Source: Echria macrotheca
Lineage: Eukaryota > Ascomycota > Sordariomycetes > Sordariales > Schizotheciaceae
NCBI GenBank assembly: GCA_030411725.1
Contig: MU839827.1
Coordinates: 1-64,000, forward strand
Direction: 5' to 3'
DNA length: 64,000 nucleotides
The notes under the pieces are model-generated. The model did not search any database. It was not told the origin of the DNA and saw nothing but the letters and a program-made list of their open reading frames with translations. How positions within the stretch are numbered: the stretch's first letter is position 1; each line of letters begins with the position of its first letter. Position numbers and translations under genes: made by a program. This document shows positions 9,881-22,035 of this stretch, piece by piece.

Positions 9881-11734
9881 ATGGCGACTCTCGCCCGTCT
9901 TCCTGTCGAGATCCACGATGATATTCTCCGGCGCCTGTCGACCGAAGACCTTTCCTCGCTCCGTCTCACGTGCAGAGCCGCCGTCAATGCCGTCGATCCA
10001 GTCTTCCATCGAGGTATCAAATGGAATATGGCCCTCAACGACCATGGTTACCATGACGCTCATGGCTTCGACGGTTATGATGATGATTGGAATGTCGGAT
10101 TTGATGTATTTCTAGAAGACGGATTTCTCGAGTTCGACCAGTATGCCAAGGACGAACAAGACGATGACGATGATGAGGACAGCGAGGGTGGTGGGGATGA
10201 AGGTTGCGAGGAAGAGCAAGAATCGAAGTACCAGACAGGACTCGAGACGCCCCATCCCATTCACACATTTTTCCAGGCCATGCACCAGCGTCCTGGCCTG
10301 AGACGTTATGTCAAGACGGTAGCTCTCCTCTCACATGACAGGATTCAATGCTGGTCGCATCGTTTACCACCTATCCCCGCCCCTCCAGCTATCAGGGCAC
10401 TATGGATGCATGCCCTCCAGCATCTCGGACTACCCCGTGCTACTGCGGTCGTCTCGGCCGCAGAGATTGAGGAAGGAAATCCCGGTGTTTTCGTTGCGCT
10501 GTTACTCGCTTCCCTTTTGGATGTTCGGGTCCTGTGGCTCGACTACCACTTGCTGCGGGAATCCGACCTTCTCGTTGGCTTGTTCCGCGGCGAGCAGTAC
10601 TTTCCATGCCTTGAGCGGCTGGAAATTTGGAATAATGTCGACGACGGAATCGTCCATTACCACCCTGCCCTCCAGCTGTCGCCTGTTCTTTCCCTCTCAA
10701 GGCTCATCTTTTTGCAAGTCATCTTGCAGCGCGAACAAAATGTAGCGCCACCGACCCTTCCGGAACTGGTGGAACTCGACATCATCAACCACCTGTCGTC
10801 ACCCCAGGTTATTGCAACAATACTAGCAAACACACCAAAACTTGAAAAACTGACGTACTTCCTGGTCGAAGACATTCATCACCTGTGCCTGGGAGGCCCG
10901 TCTACAGCGCACCACGATGAGTGGCGGTTGTTTTCCGAGGCCCTCACTCCAGTGTCCAAGACATTGCGAATTTTGAAGATCTCTATCGACCATGTTTCGC
11001 CCGTCAGCTACTCGCCATACGATTGGGACAACCGCTGGATGATTGATCTCCTCTGGGTGTTCATGATCGACCATCGACGTGGTCCCATCGGGTCGCTGAA
11101 GAGCCTTCGGCACCTCACAAAACTCGAGATCCCGGCGTATCTGCTCGTTGGGCGACATTCCCAGAGACTACAGAACATTCTTCCTCCCCAAATCGAAAAG
11201 TTGTATCTGCGAGATGATTATGTGCTGGAGGGTCCGCTTCGAAATCGAGATGATGATGTCCGCAAGATGCTTGGGCAATATTTGCTCGAGAAGAATAGGA
11301 CGATACCGTTGTCGCTCAAACACCTTAGATTTGTGCTACGCGGTTCTGAATACGGAACCGATCATGAGTGGACGGATTCGACGGTAAACAAAGTCTTTGG
11401 TGGAGAAGGTCGTCTGTTGCGCTTGCAACGCTTGGCACGACGGGCTGGAATCAAGTGCAGCTTGATTGGGGGAAAAGGAGATGGTTCTAGGGCATTCTGG
11501 TCCCCGGGGCTAGTCATGGATGAAGTATTCGAGGTCGTTGTGTACGACCCGGAGATCGAGGACTGGGGCGTCGGCGACAAGTACACACATGGTTGGAACG
11601 GGCATCTTCAGTTCCTGAGAGACTCCGAGAGGGAGAAGCTCTCAAGAACATTCTATAACCGCTCTCCGCGCCAATGGGCATATTCAGGGTCAGTGCTAAG
11701 AGAGCTATTTCAAATTAATCCTTTGGTAATCTAG
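9881..11734 (+). CDS. F-box protein with acidic tract
   Basis: A single 617-codon exon. The ATG at 9881 is in a strong context (GCCATGG). An F-box-like motif occupies residues 5-45 (LARLPVEIHDDILRRLSTED), the segment that in this family binds Skp1 and so recruits targets to SCF ubiquitin ligase. It is followed at about 90-115 by a very acidic run of Asp and Glu. The rest is leucine-rich with spaced hydrophobic helices, as in the target-recognition half of many fungal F-box proteins, but no regular LRR or WD repeat is clear. The substrate is unknown. The gene stands alone, with about 1 kb of empty DNA on each side. Confidence 0.88.
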   Translation: MATLARLPVEIHDDILRRLSTEDLSSLRLTCRAAVNAVDPVFHRGIKWNMALNDHGYHDAHGFDGYDDDWNVGFDVFLEDGFLEFDQYAKDEQDDDDDEDSEGGGDEGCEEEQESKYQTGLETPHPIHTFFQAMHQRPGLRRYVKTVALLSHDRIQCWSHRLPPIPAPPAIRALWMHALQHLGLPRATAVVSAAEIEEGNPGVFVALLLASLLDVRVLWLDYHLLRESDLLVGLFRGEQYFPCLERLEIWNNVDDGIVHYHPALQLSPVLSLSRLIFLQVILQREQNVAPPTLPELVELDIINHLSSPQVIATILANTPKLEKLTYFLVEDIHHLCLGGPSTAHHDEWRLFSEALTPVSKTLRILKISIDHVSPVSYSPYDWDNRWMIDLLWVFMIDHRRGPIGSLKSLRHLTKLEIPAYLLVGRHSQRLQNILPPQIEKLYLRDDYVLEGPLRNRDDDVRKMLGQYLLEKNRTIPLSLKHLRFVLRGSEYGTDHEWTDSTVNKVFGGEGRLLRLQRLARRAGIKCSLIGGKGDGSRAFWSPGLVMDEVFEVVVYDPEIEDWGVGDKYTHGWNGHLQFLRDSEREKLSRTFYNRSPRQWAYSGSVLRELFQINPLVI

Positions 11735-12706
11735 GATATGATCGAAGTCGAAAAAGCTGGAGGAAGGATATGGTAGTGCGGAGACTAGCAGGCATCCACC
11801 CCACAGCATCAATTGATGTGAGCATACAAGACACGTCAATCGGCAAGGATATTGTAAAAAAATGCTTGTGTGAATATCCACCGTTTCTATACTGTATAGC
11901 CGAGATCATCTTATCTGTGGATGGGTGTCTTCAATGCATTATTGGGTTCATTCGGGTACCCCAAGTCCCTCATCTGGCCTAGGACCGTCTCAATTTCCCC
12001 GTCCGCTGACACACTTCGCGGATACTGTTATTATGTGGCGTCCCTACCTATTTTACCACTGACCCGTGTTTTCCATCTGCCAAATTTGTATTGCAATTTC
12101 GCATTCCGAGGAGTTCACCCAAGAGCCCAGAGTCCCTTTGCGGCTACTACTTGTGGCTTGGTCCTCCCAGTCATGAACCAGTACTCCACCGAGATTTTAC
12201 CAGAAGAAATGGACATATCTGGCCCCGAAATTCCAGAATCTCCGCAACAGTACACGGGGCCGATGTCCCGTGACGGATAGCTGAAACCGCCTTGGCCAGC
12301 GGGCCAGTCTCACGGCGGGCTTGTGCAGGCGGATTAATTACGTCAACAGCACAGGTTGGAGATGGTTCATTTAGTACCCCAAGAAAATCTCATTATGCGC
12401 AACCACTCGCGGCTGGAGTTGTCCAGACCCCAAGCCTCGTCCCGGGTCCATGGTGTCCCCGGCTAATAGCGTCCCGTTGATCATATCCACTCTGGCGGCC
12501 CCTCGTGGCAAATCAGGAGCCGCCGCGCATCCCCGTCGTAGCGTGAAACGGGTGCGGCTCTGGGCTCAATATTATCCGCAGAGTAAAGCTGCCGCCTCAG
12601 CCGCTTACACGGCTTCTTAATCTTAGTGGGAGGTGCTCCTTCCTTCGATAGGTGTAGGCTAGTTTTCTTCTCTTTGGGTTTCTTTCTGTGAGGAAAATCG
12701 TACAAA
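11735..12706. other. Intergenic, nothing recognised
   Basis: About 970 bp between the F-box gene and the SET-domain gene. Only short chance open frames are present. Confidence 0.6.
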
Positions 12707-14157
12707 ATGCTGCGTCTGGTTTGCTTGTTCCTGATCCAGAGTGTTTTGTGTGATCCTTTCTCATATTCTTTCCCCGATTTTGAGGATGAGACGGACTACT
12801 ACTGCAATAACAACCCAGCCGGGCCCCTGACTGAGCCTCTACGCCAGAGAATATGTCCGAGAGTGTTGGATGATGAGACCGACGACTCCGCATTGCTCAG
12901 TCCGTGGTCCTTTCCACCGGCGTGCGTTCGATCCAATAATACCCTCGCCGAGTCGAGTAAACTCTGCACTTACACGACATCGAATTTTCGAGGCGAGCAT
13001 GGGATGAGCATAGTCACCAAGCCAGTCATTGCGGCCGGCTTATCTACCATGCTTCAGCACCCAGAGATTCCCTGGCTCGAGAAACAACGGGGGTTTCCCT
13101 TCCTTGCCGACGAGAGGGACCTTTACGAGATCAAGTCCCTTCCTGGAAAGGGGTTCGGCGTGGTCGCGAAGTCCGAAATTCCGAAAGACACCGTCATCAT
13201 GCTGGAGCTTCCATACGTTGTCAAGATCAGCAAGTCGACCCCATGGGATCACCAAGGCGGTGCGTTGGGTCTCATGCGGCAAGCCGCGAAGCAGCTTCCC
13301 CAGCGGGACCAGGACAGGCTGCTGCGGATGGCAAGACAGGAAAAGGGGTACATCCTGACCGACATTTTCCAAACAAACTCGTTTAGTATCTCGGTCGAGG
13401 GAGTTCCGCATGCTGCACTTTACCCTGTCATTGCGGTGAGTGACGCGATCAAATTATTGGTGAAGGGATAACTGACAGCCGTGCAGAGGGTCAACCACGA
13501 GTGCAGACCGAAGTACGTCCCCATTGCGCATACCTTACATCCCTGCCTCAACCACCCCCCGCAGGTCATTCGCTGACTTCGCTAAACTCAGTTGCATCAC
13601 GCGATTCTCGTCTCAGACACTAGCAATGGAGGTCGTCGCCCACCGGGATATCCAACCGGGAGAAGAGATAACCATCAGCTGTGAATACGCCCTCCCTCAC
13701 TCACAATCCACGGCGATAGACTAACGCAACACTAGATATCCCCCTCAACATGCAGTCCCAACAGCGCCTCCAGAAAATCCAGTCATGGGGCTTCAACTGC
13801 AGCTGCTCCTTCTGCGCCGACGAGCGAAAGCTAGCGGAGTCGGATCGACGACGGGACGGCATCGAGGCGATCATCCACGGCCTCCGACAGCCGATCAATA
13901 TGTCTCGGGAGATCGTCAGCTTGGCGATCACCAGGCTGGAGGAGATGGCCGAAGAAGAGGGATTGTCCTCGCAGATGGGAGACATCTTATACCTTGTTGC
14001 TGATGCGTGTTTGAGCGCAGATAACTTCCAGCTGGCGAGGGAGGTCGGCGAGAAGGCGTTAAAGATACAAAAGCGATACGCTGGAGTGGACAACGAGCGG
14101 TCATACGATGTCATGAGGCTGCTGGAAATCGTGGGCGCGCTGGAGCATCGCACTTGA
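12707..14157 (+). CDS. SET-domain protein with apparent signal peptide
   Basis: Four exons, 12707-13435, 13487-13512, 13592-13680 and 13736-14157, give 421 residues; the introns are 51, 79 and 55 nt with good branch sites. The protein begins MLRLVCLFLIQSVLCDP, which looks like a secretory signal. A cysteine-containing region follows to about residue 110. The SET fold starts near 140 with GKGFGVVAKSEIPKDT, reaches its methyl-donor site at RVNHECRPNC (residues 244-253), and ends with GEEITISYIPL and the post-SET cysteines FNCSCSFC. Part of the RVNHECRPN motif is encoded by a 26-nt exon. SET domains transfer methyl groups to lysine. All signature residues are present, so activity is plausible. 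The signal peptide, if real, would put the enzyme in the secretory path, unusual for a methyltransferase of this fold. Confidence 0.85.
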
Positions 14158-14307
14158 TGTCATTTACTACCTGGAAGTATTGAGCAATCCAAAAGTTCTC
14201 GTCCGATCATATCCGTACAGCACAAGCCATAACCGAATCATTGCATCCGTCATTATCGGAACAAAAAGCCGCCCAATTGCAACATAACAGCACTGTCCAG
14301 CATTTGA

Positions 14308-15776
14308 TCATAACAGGAAGGAGGTCCCGTTCTGCGGCCCCTTCGCGGTGTTCTCCGCACCCGACTCAACCCTCGTCTCGAGATCTCCCATGGCGGTCTT
14401 GGTGTGCCTGATATATGGGTCCCACTCGGTCGGCTTGAACGCCTCGCTCTTGTACGTGGCCAGCTCGCGGTCTGACGAGGCGGACCCTGGTAGCGCGGCG
14501 GCGGCCCAGTCCTTGTCAGATCCGCCGCGCGGAACAAAGATGCCGTGCTCGCTGGTAATCTTGACCTCGTATGTCACGACGATACGGCCCCACTGCTCTT
14601 TTAGCACAGGCCAGAAGATGGGCAGCGCGGCGCACACGGTCGCTAGGTTGATTTCGATCGTTGCGAGGCCCGTGGGCGTGGAGCTGTTCCATGATAGATC
14701 CCATAGAGCATCGAGGCTCGGCCGGAGGGAGTAGATGAGTCGGCCGATGGAGCAGAGGTTGACACTGAATCTCAATGTTAGCCGACTTCGGTGCCATAAC
14801 CCTTTTAAACCGAGACTTACATGAGTCCCAAAATGAAGAGGCAAACAAGTGAGATTCTCGAGGTCTTGGAGGTATCGGATTTGAAGAACAGATCGACCGG
14901 GAGAAGAAAGATGATCAAGTCCAGGAGGGTGGTCGTGATGGAATGGCTGATGTAGAAGCCCAACATCTCCGAGATGTCAGGAGATCCGAAAGCCCAACAA
15001 TGTCGGACGGGTGCCGTCACGTCCCACATGGCCGATACGGGGGCACACGGAACCCATGTCGGGAACGTGTAGAACAGACCCCAGACAAAAGTGAAGTAAA
15101 TCAGGCCCTTGGACCATGTTCGTCTCCGGGACTCTTTTTCGAAGATCCGAAGATACTGGAAGAGGACGGCGAGCTTGATAAGGGTCAGGGAGAGCGGATA
15201 TGTGATGCTTCCCATGTAGAAGAGCTGTTGGTGCGAACATGGTCAGCAGCAACCCCGTAGGGGACACATCAAGACTTACCTTGAAGAATTCTGTGAGCTC
15301 GGGAACCGTCATATCGTCCATGTGCTTTGAACCGAGGCCATGGTCATGCACTGTTCAGTATTGTCAGAGCTGGGTGCGAGCACGTTTCGGGAGGAGGACA
15401 AACTGATGCAAAAGATTATAGACCCAAAGGTCGTCGATATCTAGACCCTGATCAGATAAAAACCCCGAGATCGCCATGATGGCTATCTATCGACAGAAAC
15501 GTACCAAGACGAAGACGATGAAGAAGTCATCCCACCACAAGGAGCGGAGGACAAAAGCCCGGGTATAGAGCCTAAACACGGAGCAGAACCATGCCAAGAT
15601 CTAGCTGGAGATATTAGCAAATGCAGCACAACAACCAACCCCGATCCGTTGGGCTAGCGTACCGAGAACGTGATGGTGAGTCCATAGGCTCCGGCCCGGT
15701 GGTTGAAAAGGGGTACCGAGCCGGTGTCGCTGGTGCTATTGGGCGGTGGGCCGCCATACTCGCGGAGGAGAATCAT
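14308..15776 (-). CDS. Fungal rhodopsin-domain seven-pass membrane protein
   Basis: Six exons (15776-15663, 15600-15505, 15440-15404, 15350-15280, 15224-14821, 14764-14308) give 392 residues. Introns are 53-64 nt; the one at 15403-15351 has the weak donor GTTTGT but is needed to keep frame. The protein fits the Pezizomycotina 'rhodopsin domain' integral membrane family: seven hydrophobic helices in the first 290 residues, FRLYTRAF and WWDDFFI in the first loop, HGLGSKHMDDM after helix 2, then LIKLAVLFQYLRIF. It is not a retinal opsin, and the function of the family is poorly known; some members resemble PTH11-type receptors. The C-terminal 100 residues are cytosolic and charged. It lies tail-to-tail with the SET gene, 150 bp apart. 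Confidence 0.9.
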
Positions 15777-18700
15777 GTCGGCTTGACGACTTGAGTGCTG
15801 CTCAAAGAGCAAGACTCGAGAGTGCAAAGCTGAGCATCTCGACGAGAGGTGGGGCTCGATCAAGTACAACTTTTAGATTGCCCTCCCTTCCAACCTTTGA
15901 CAAATGAAGCCCAATTTCTCCAGGGCTGGTCAACCCACAGGCCTCAAAACACAGACCTCTGTGGCTTCCTCGGAACCAGCCTGGTCGACCCGCCTGCCAT
16001 GCATCTGGCCAAACCCATCAAGTCGAGCCGTTCCCGCTGCAACGCTTAGCAGTTTGTGGTTCGCTGCGAGCAGCGGGAGGGATGGTCCGAGCGGGCGGAA
16101 CACGCTGGAGGTGTCACCAACCAAAAACGCGGGCGAATTGTCAACTCCGCCAAGCTTCCACGAGGCGTCTGAGCACCCCCGCAGCATGAGCGGCCGGGCC
16201 TCACCATCGAGGCATCGACCTCAGATTTCCCGCACAGACATGCGAGCCGGCCCAGGGAGGGGCAATGATCTGCCGACCGACCATGGCAAAACCTTGATCA
16301 AGGTTGCTGTCCTCGCCGCCCAGTTGCAGCGAAACGTGCTCGCTGAGTTTTTGCGCGGGTCCAAGTCCCGCGGGAGGCCTAGACTCGCCAGCTTCTCCAG
16401 CGGGCTCAAGCTTATTTTATCGTCCGCACAGACAGCCGCGGGCCAGTGACGTCGCACTGATCGCCAGGGCTTAGTCTACTTCAACGACTGCAACTTCGGC
16501 ACATGGAAAGCTGTTGGCTTGCGTGCTTGCGTGCGGGGAGGCTGGGGAGAAGTATCTAGAACGCGGCCGCTTTGGGCGACGTTCGTCTGAGAGGCTTGTT
16601 TCAAGTTTCGCTGGTTTTCGGCCCTTTGGGCAACCCGGCCCTGCCAACCGCGAGGTGAAGTTGTAGTCTTTGGAAGGATCGAGGGCCCAGGGCGGAATTT
16701 ACCGAAGCGCTGAGTTTAGTTCAGGGACTTTGCAGTCTGTGATGAAATAGCTCATGCGGGGTGGACATACCTCGTTCCGGCAGTTGGGTCGGGTCTGATT
16801 GTTCTTCGTTCTCCGCCGTCAAGGAATTCCCAACTGTTCACCTTGGAAAATATCGGCCTACAGTACTCCATCTCCCTCATGATTCAACGTTCTCCTGCCA
16901 GAACATCCCAAGGTGCTACCATCTCATCTACGATCGAGTATTTTCGTCTCCATTCCCTACTCTGGGGTATCTTATGAACGTTAGTCCTATTTTGCACGAA
17001 AGTTCTCGGAAGGTGGCCTACAGAAAGTCTGTTTCGTGTTCCCAAGGTTTGTTAGCAGATGCACATACCAAGGTCCGGTATCATCCACAAGAAGGAAACT
17101 TCTAATGACGACACCCCGCCGGTGAGATTGTCGGGACGCTCGAGACTTGCGAGGATTATTTGAGAAGCAATATTATGGTTCTTTTGTTTTCATTGCTCGG
17201 TCACTTCTCGAACGCTGGTGACGAGATTCGGCGCTCCCTCTCTGGCTAACTTTAGCTGTATCTGGGAAGCACCGCGGCCACTAACCCTCAATAGAAGGCA
17301 AGAAACCCTCCTGCTTGGTTATCCCAGTAGATTCAGGGGTACCTGGAGGTTAAAAAGATTTGTCCTGTGGGCGCGGAAGATACTGGGACAAGGAACCGAA
17401 CCCCCCTCAACCTTGGATAGGTTGAATCCTAACTGCTGGACCATTTTCGCTTGGATAACTTGTCACCCTGTTGTGGTCGAAGCAAACACCATAGTTAGCG
17501 GGTTTTGACGGAAACCCAAAGGCCGGCGCAGTCCTACTCAAACTCTGTTTCTCCATGTCTGGCATTCCGTACCATTGCAGGGTTCTACCAAAGTATATGC
17601 ACATGAGCACATTCGTACGGGGCTGCCTTGGGATCTTTGACATGGGCCATAAACGAGGCCATAAACGAGGCGACAGAAACCATTACTGTAATGATGCGTA
17701 CAGTAACACTTGTTACGCGGGTGCTGAGGTCGGAACACCGAAGACCTGTCCACTTCTCGCCGTCCTCGACCGATTGAGAGGTTGTGAATCACCAGAAGGT
17801 GTATCGTCCTCGCGTGGTAAGTGTATCATAACGACAAATGGCGTCGAGCTATATGGCAAATATGCTAAGACACCTATATTTCGGTGTGCATCTCGTCCAC
17901 AAAACCGGGAATCCAGAGTTGACTCGGATATTTTCCACCCGGATATATATCCTGCTTCGCGCGTCTTCTCTGTACCGTCTTGGCATACGTCTATACTGTG
18001 ATGCGACTATTAATTCGCTGTGTAACCCTCAATAATAACCCTTGGTCACAAGTAACTTTCGTCAAAACCGTTCAAGTCTCAGGGGGTAGTGAACGACGGG
18101 GCGGCTCACCCATCCAGGTAGATCAAGAATCTGGTGTAAAATAACGAAACCTCTGGTTCATCCGATCTTCGAACGATCGGTGTCGAGTCATCGACCCAAA
18201 ATCATTGTTCATTTTCACGGATACGAATCCGTTATGTTAGGTCAACAGGTCAGCGGTTGCGTCCTCTCTGGGCACGGAACCAGTCCTCGCTCCTGCCGTC
18301 AGGTGTCGGACACCTGTCAGGCCACTTTCCATGACAAAATTGCGACGACGCCAGAAAGAGCACCTCGGTCTGCGTCACTAGGGCTTTACGCTGTGTGGAG
18401 TACTTCCCGTATATTAGGGAAAGCTTCGGACATATCGCAGATCAGGTTTTCCTCGTGAGGTTGCCTTGGACGTGAGCAGTTAAACTACATGCTAGCTCGA
18501 TACACGAATGCGCCGCTCGTCTCGCCACACAAGAGCTCCAATCACCTACAACATGGTGTTATCGGCCGTTTCAAGGTTAATGCTGTTATTCCATGGACAT
18601 TATTTGCTCCACACGGCAGGCGGATTTAGTATTGCGTCATACTGAACATATCCGGGACTTTGTCGTTGGACGAGATAGCCGAAGCCGAAGTCGTACCTTA

Positions 18701-20040
18701 ACAATTACACAAAGATCGAGCAACACAACATACAAACAACGACTGCCCCTTTTTGTCCAGTCCATGGATCAACGCCAGGTATTTACCGTAACCTACTGTG
18801 GCCATCTGTACCCACTGGGCTACTAAGCATCTCTTAACCCAAGTTGTTGCAGTATCTCGTCCAAGCAGTCTTGGGCCCCGAGCAGTGAAATTGCCCCATG
18901 GGTAAGGTGTGATTGGACGGCGGGGAACACCGCGGTTGGCGTTCCCAACTGCCAAGAACAGCCATCGCGTGGCCTGGCCCGTGATCCGTGGGGAAATTAG
19001 TTACTTATCATGATGTCGCGCGTCTTCCCGGATTAGCGTGGGGGCGGGAGACAGGGCTCGCCAGCCATTCCGGCCGTTCCGAGACAAAAAGAAGCAAGTC
19101 GGGCAGGTCGGGGTATAAGGATGGAGGCTGACGACGTTGGAAACTTAAAGACCACGTTCGGTATCCGAACCGGTGGTGATCCAGAACGTGTTGAAAAAGC
19201 CCGCAACGGGCGACAGCCCGGACTTACTCGGATTGCAGCAGAGACACCGGGCGACGGTGACATTCGAGCTTCGATCTCCCGGTGAATGGTCGACGCGCCG
19301 GTTGTCAACAATGGCCCGAAGCGGAGGCGACAGCTCTCTGATTGGGCGCGCACCTTGGTTGTGCAGGATTAGCCTCTGACACGATGGGACGGTAATGGCG
19401 GGTTCGGACCCGGGCGTGGTGAGCTGTCAACTGCAGCCCAGGACCAACACGGCGGAACGGAGGCAGACTCGACGGGCCCGGCGGGTCTCTGGGTTCATCG
19501 ATAGTGGGTAGCCCGCAGCGACCCCTGGCGCGAGCGAATCGGGTGCGGTCATACATTGGTAAACGGAGACCGAGAGGCTTGGCCGGAGGTCGAGCTAACA
19601 GATCAACAGATATCGCACAATCCGGTTGCCAATGGCTGAACGGCCTGGTGTCGGGGGTTGCGGAGCGTTGCAGCAGCGAGCGCTCCTTTTGTTGTCTTTG
19701 ACTTCCCAGCCGGGCAACTCCAGGGCCGGCCCACCGATCAGCACCGAGAATGCGCGTCGGTCTTGGCTACTAAACCGGCTCAGTCTGGCGGGTCGGTACG
19801 AGTGGAGATAGCGTGGCATGGCAGGATGCTGGGGTGCGACGATAAGCCGTCAGACTGGGACAGGTAACCGAGGTGGAACTGGCGAGAGTTAAAGTGAGGG
19901 GATACGCTCGTGGCACCGGCCTTCGTTTGTGCGCTTCCCTTGGCAAAAGCGTGGCTCTTTGGTTCCGGTCGCCGCAGGTATTCCCGGCGCATCAAACCCA
20001 TCATACCCAAGCGGCCCGCTGCTGACTTGGTGCCGCCGTC
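15777..20040. other. 4.3-kb gene-empty stretch
   Basis: No open frame here shows family-like sequence, good codon pattern or a believable splice structure. Base composition is mixed rather than AT-rich, so it does not look like a heavily RIP-altered transposon. A 12-bp tandem duplication lies at 17647-17670. It could hold a long non-coding RNA, worn-out gene relics or regulatory DNA; I cannot tell which. Confidence 0.55.
17647..17670. repeat. 12-bp tandem duplication
   Basis: CCATAAACGAGG occurs twice head to tail with no mismatch. Likely a small replication slip in non-coding DNA. Confidence 0.85.
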
Positions 20041-21862
20041 ATGTCGACTTTCCAATCCCTCACCTCGGGCGAGCACTTCGTGCCCGCGACCTTCGTGGCC
20101 GGCCTGTTCGTCTTCATCATCCTGTACCGCTTCATCCTCCCGAAACCGCTGGCCGGCATCCCCTACAACCGAGAAGCGACGCGCACTCCCTTTGGCGATT
20201 TGTTCAGTCTCCTCCCCGAGCTCACGGCCACGGGCGACTTCACAACATGGATCCGCCGCCAGCTCATTACGCACGAGACGCCCATCTTCCAGGTCTTCTT
20301 CTTGTTCCCGTTCTGGAAGCCGGCCGTCGTCGTGTCCGACGCACGCGAAGTCGAAGACATCCTCCTCCGCCGGACGCCGAAAGACTTCGACCGGTCCCAT
20401 GTCATGCGATCACTGCTGTACGGTGTCGCGCCCGAACACCACGTCATGCTTACCACGCATGATGAATGGAAGGCGCACCGTCGATTGCTGCACGACTTGA
20501 TGAGCCCGGCCTTCCTCCGCGGCATCCCGACCGAGTCGGCGTACCAAACGTTTTCAGATCTCGTGCAGCTTTGGGAGATCAAGACGGCCATGGCTGATGG
20601 GCTGCCGTTTTCTGCCAAGGAAGACGTCCACCACGCGGCCCTGGATGTTATTATGAAGTTCTTGTTCGGTGAGACGGCCTTGCAACCGGCCATCGATGCC
20701 AAGTTGAGCCACTTGAAAGGCATGAGCGGGATCCTGACGGACAAGAAGTCGCCGAGTGGGGATGAAGAGGCCGTCAGTGTAACTCCGCACCCTGCACGTT
20801 TTCCCGAGACGCAGATCGACCACCGCATTGTCACAACGATGGAGTTGTGTGACGTGCTGGAGGAGTTCTGGAAGACACCGTTCCGGAGGCTCAAGTGGTG
20901 GTGGCTGAAAGCCACTCGGCTCCGGAAACCCATGGCGGAAAAGAAAAGGTTTTTGCTCGAGCAGCTGGGCTTGTCCATGTTGCGCATGCAAGGCCGCTCG
21001 GCCGAGGATTCGTCGTGGGTTCGGACTGCGGTCGACTACATGGTCTCCAAAGAAAGAAAGTTCGCTTCAAAAGAAAGGAGAGAGCCGGATTATACATCGC
21101 AGGTTATGCTTGACGAGGTAGGTTGGCAACAGAATCCGATTGCTGTGAGCTGGTACTGATGTCCTCAAGATATTTGGCTTCATTGTGGCGGGCCATGACA
21201 CCACCAGCACGACCTTGATGTGGTCCATCAAACTGCTTGCCGAATATCCCCAAGCGCAAGCCAAACTCCGTGAATCGCTCCAAAACGCATTCCCTCAAGC
21301 CCGGCTCGAATCCCGGCTTCCGACCAACGCCGAAATTCAAGAGTCGACAAATATTCCTTACCTCGATGCCGTTATCGAGGAGCTGCTCCGCTGCTCACCC
21401 ACCCTCCCCATTAACCTGCGTGACACCGTGCGGGACACTGTCATCCTGGGTCACCACATCCCAAAGGGGACCATGGTCTTCCTGCACCAAGCCGCCCACG
21501 GCATTGTCATGCCCCCGTTCCCCATTGACGAGTCGAGACGCAGCGAGGCCAGCCGCAACTCCAAGGGCCAGGGCAAGTCTAAGGAGTGGTCGGTCGATGA
21601 CATCTCCATGTTCAAGCCCGAGAGGTGGTTGAAGGATGGCAAATTCGACGCGCAAGCGGGACCCAACTTGGCCTTTAGCACGGGGATTCGCGGGTGCTAT
21701 GGCAGAAAGCTGGCATACCTCGAGATGAGGACGTGCCTGATCCTAGTGATTTCGCGGTTTATCCTCGAGCCGTGTCCGGAGGATCTGGCGAGCTTTGATG
21801 CGGCGGATGGCATCACACACAAGCCGAAGAAGTGTTATGTTAGGTTGCGGAGGGCGTATTGA
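20041..21862 (+). CDS. Cytochrome P450 monooxygenase
   Basis: Exons 20041-21117 and 21170-21862 give 589 residues; the 52-nt intron (donor GTAGGT, acceptor CTCAAG) falls between codons. An N-terminal hydrophobic anchor (about 15-36) followed by a proline-containing hinge places it on the ER membrane. Standard P450 marks are present in order: the I-helix AGHDTTST (366-373) that binds oxygen, ExxR at E430-R433, PERW at about 509-512, and the heme loop FSTGIRGCYG with the thiolate Cys535. All key residues are intact, so it should be active, with electrons from P450 reductase. The substrate and CYP family are not readable from sequence alone. No synthase or transporter lies beside it, so a biosynthetic cluster is not supported. 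Confidence 0.95.
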
Positions 21863-22035
21863 TAGGGTTTGCACGATAGATACCACCTACAATTCTACTT
21901 TGTCTTTTAAGCCCTGGACGAGTACCATGCAGCTCGAGTATATGTCTGGCCGATATTCATTCTCAGCAACCTCCGTCCTGGCTTACCACATGCAACTTAG
22001 GACCGTATAAGTAACCCGTACAATAGATACCAGAA

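Noticed and set aside
15904..16449. 181-codon plus-strand open frame in the 4.3-kb gap
   Set aside because: Ser/Arg/Pro-rich chance frame with no signal peptide, domain or splice partner; not enough to call a gene.
19780..20400. 206-codon minus-strand open frame
   Set aside because: Overlaps the 5' end of the P450 gene in antisense and has a charged, low-complexity product.
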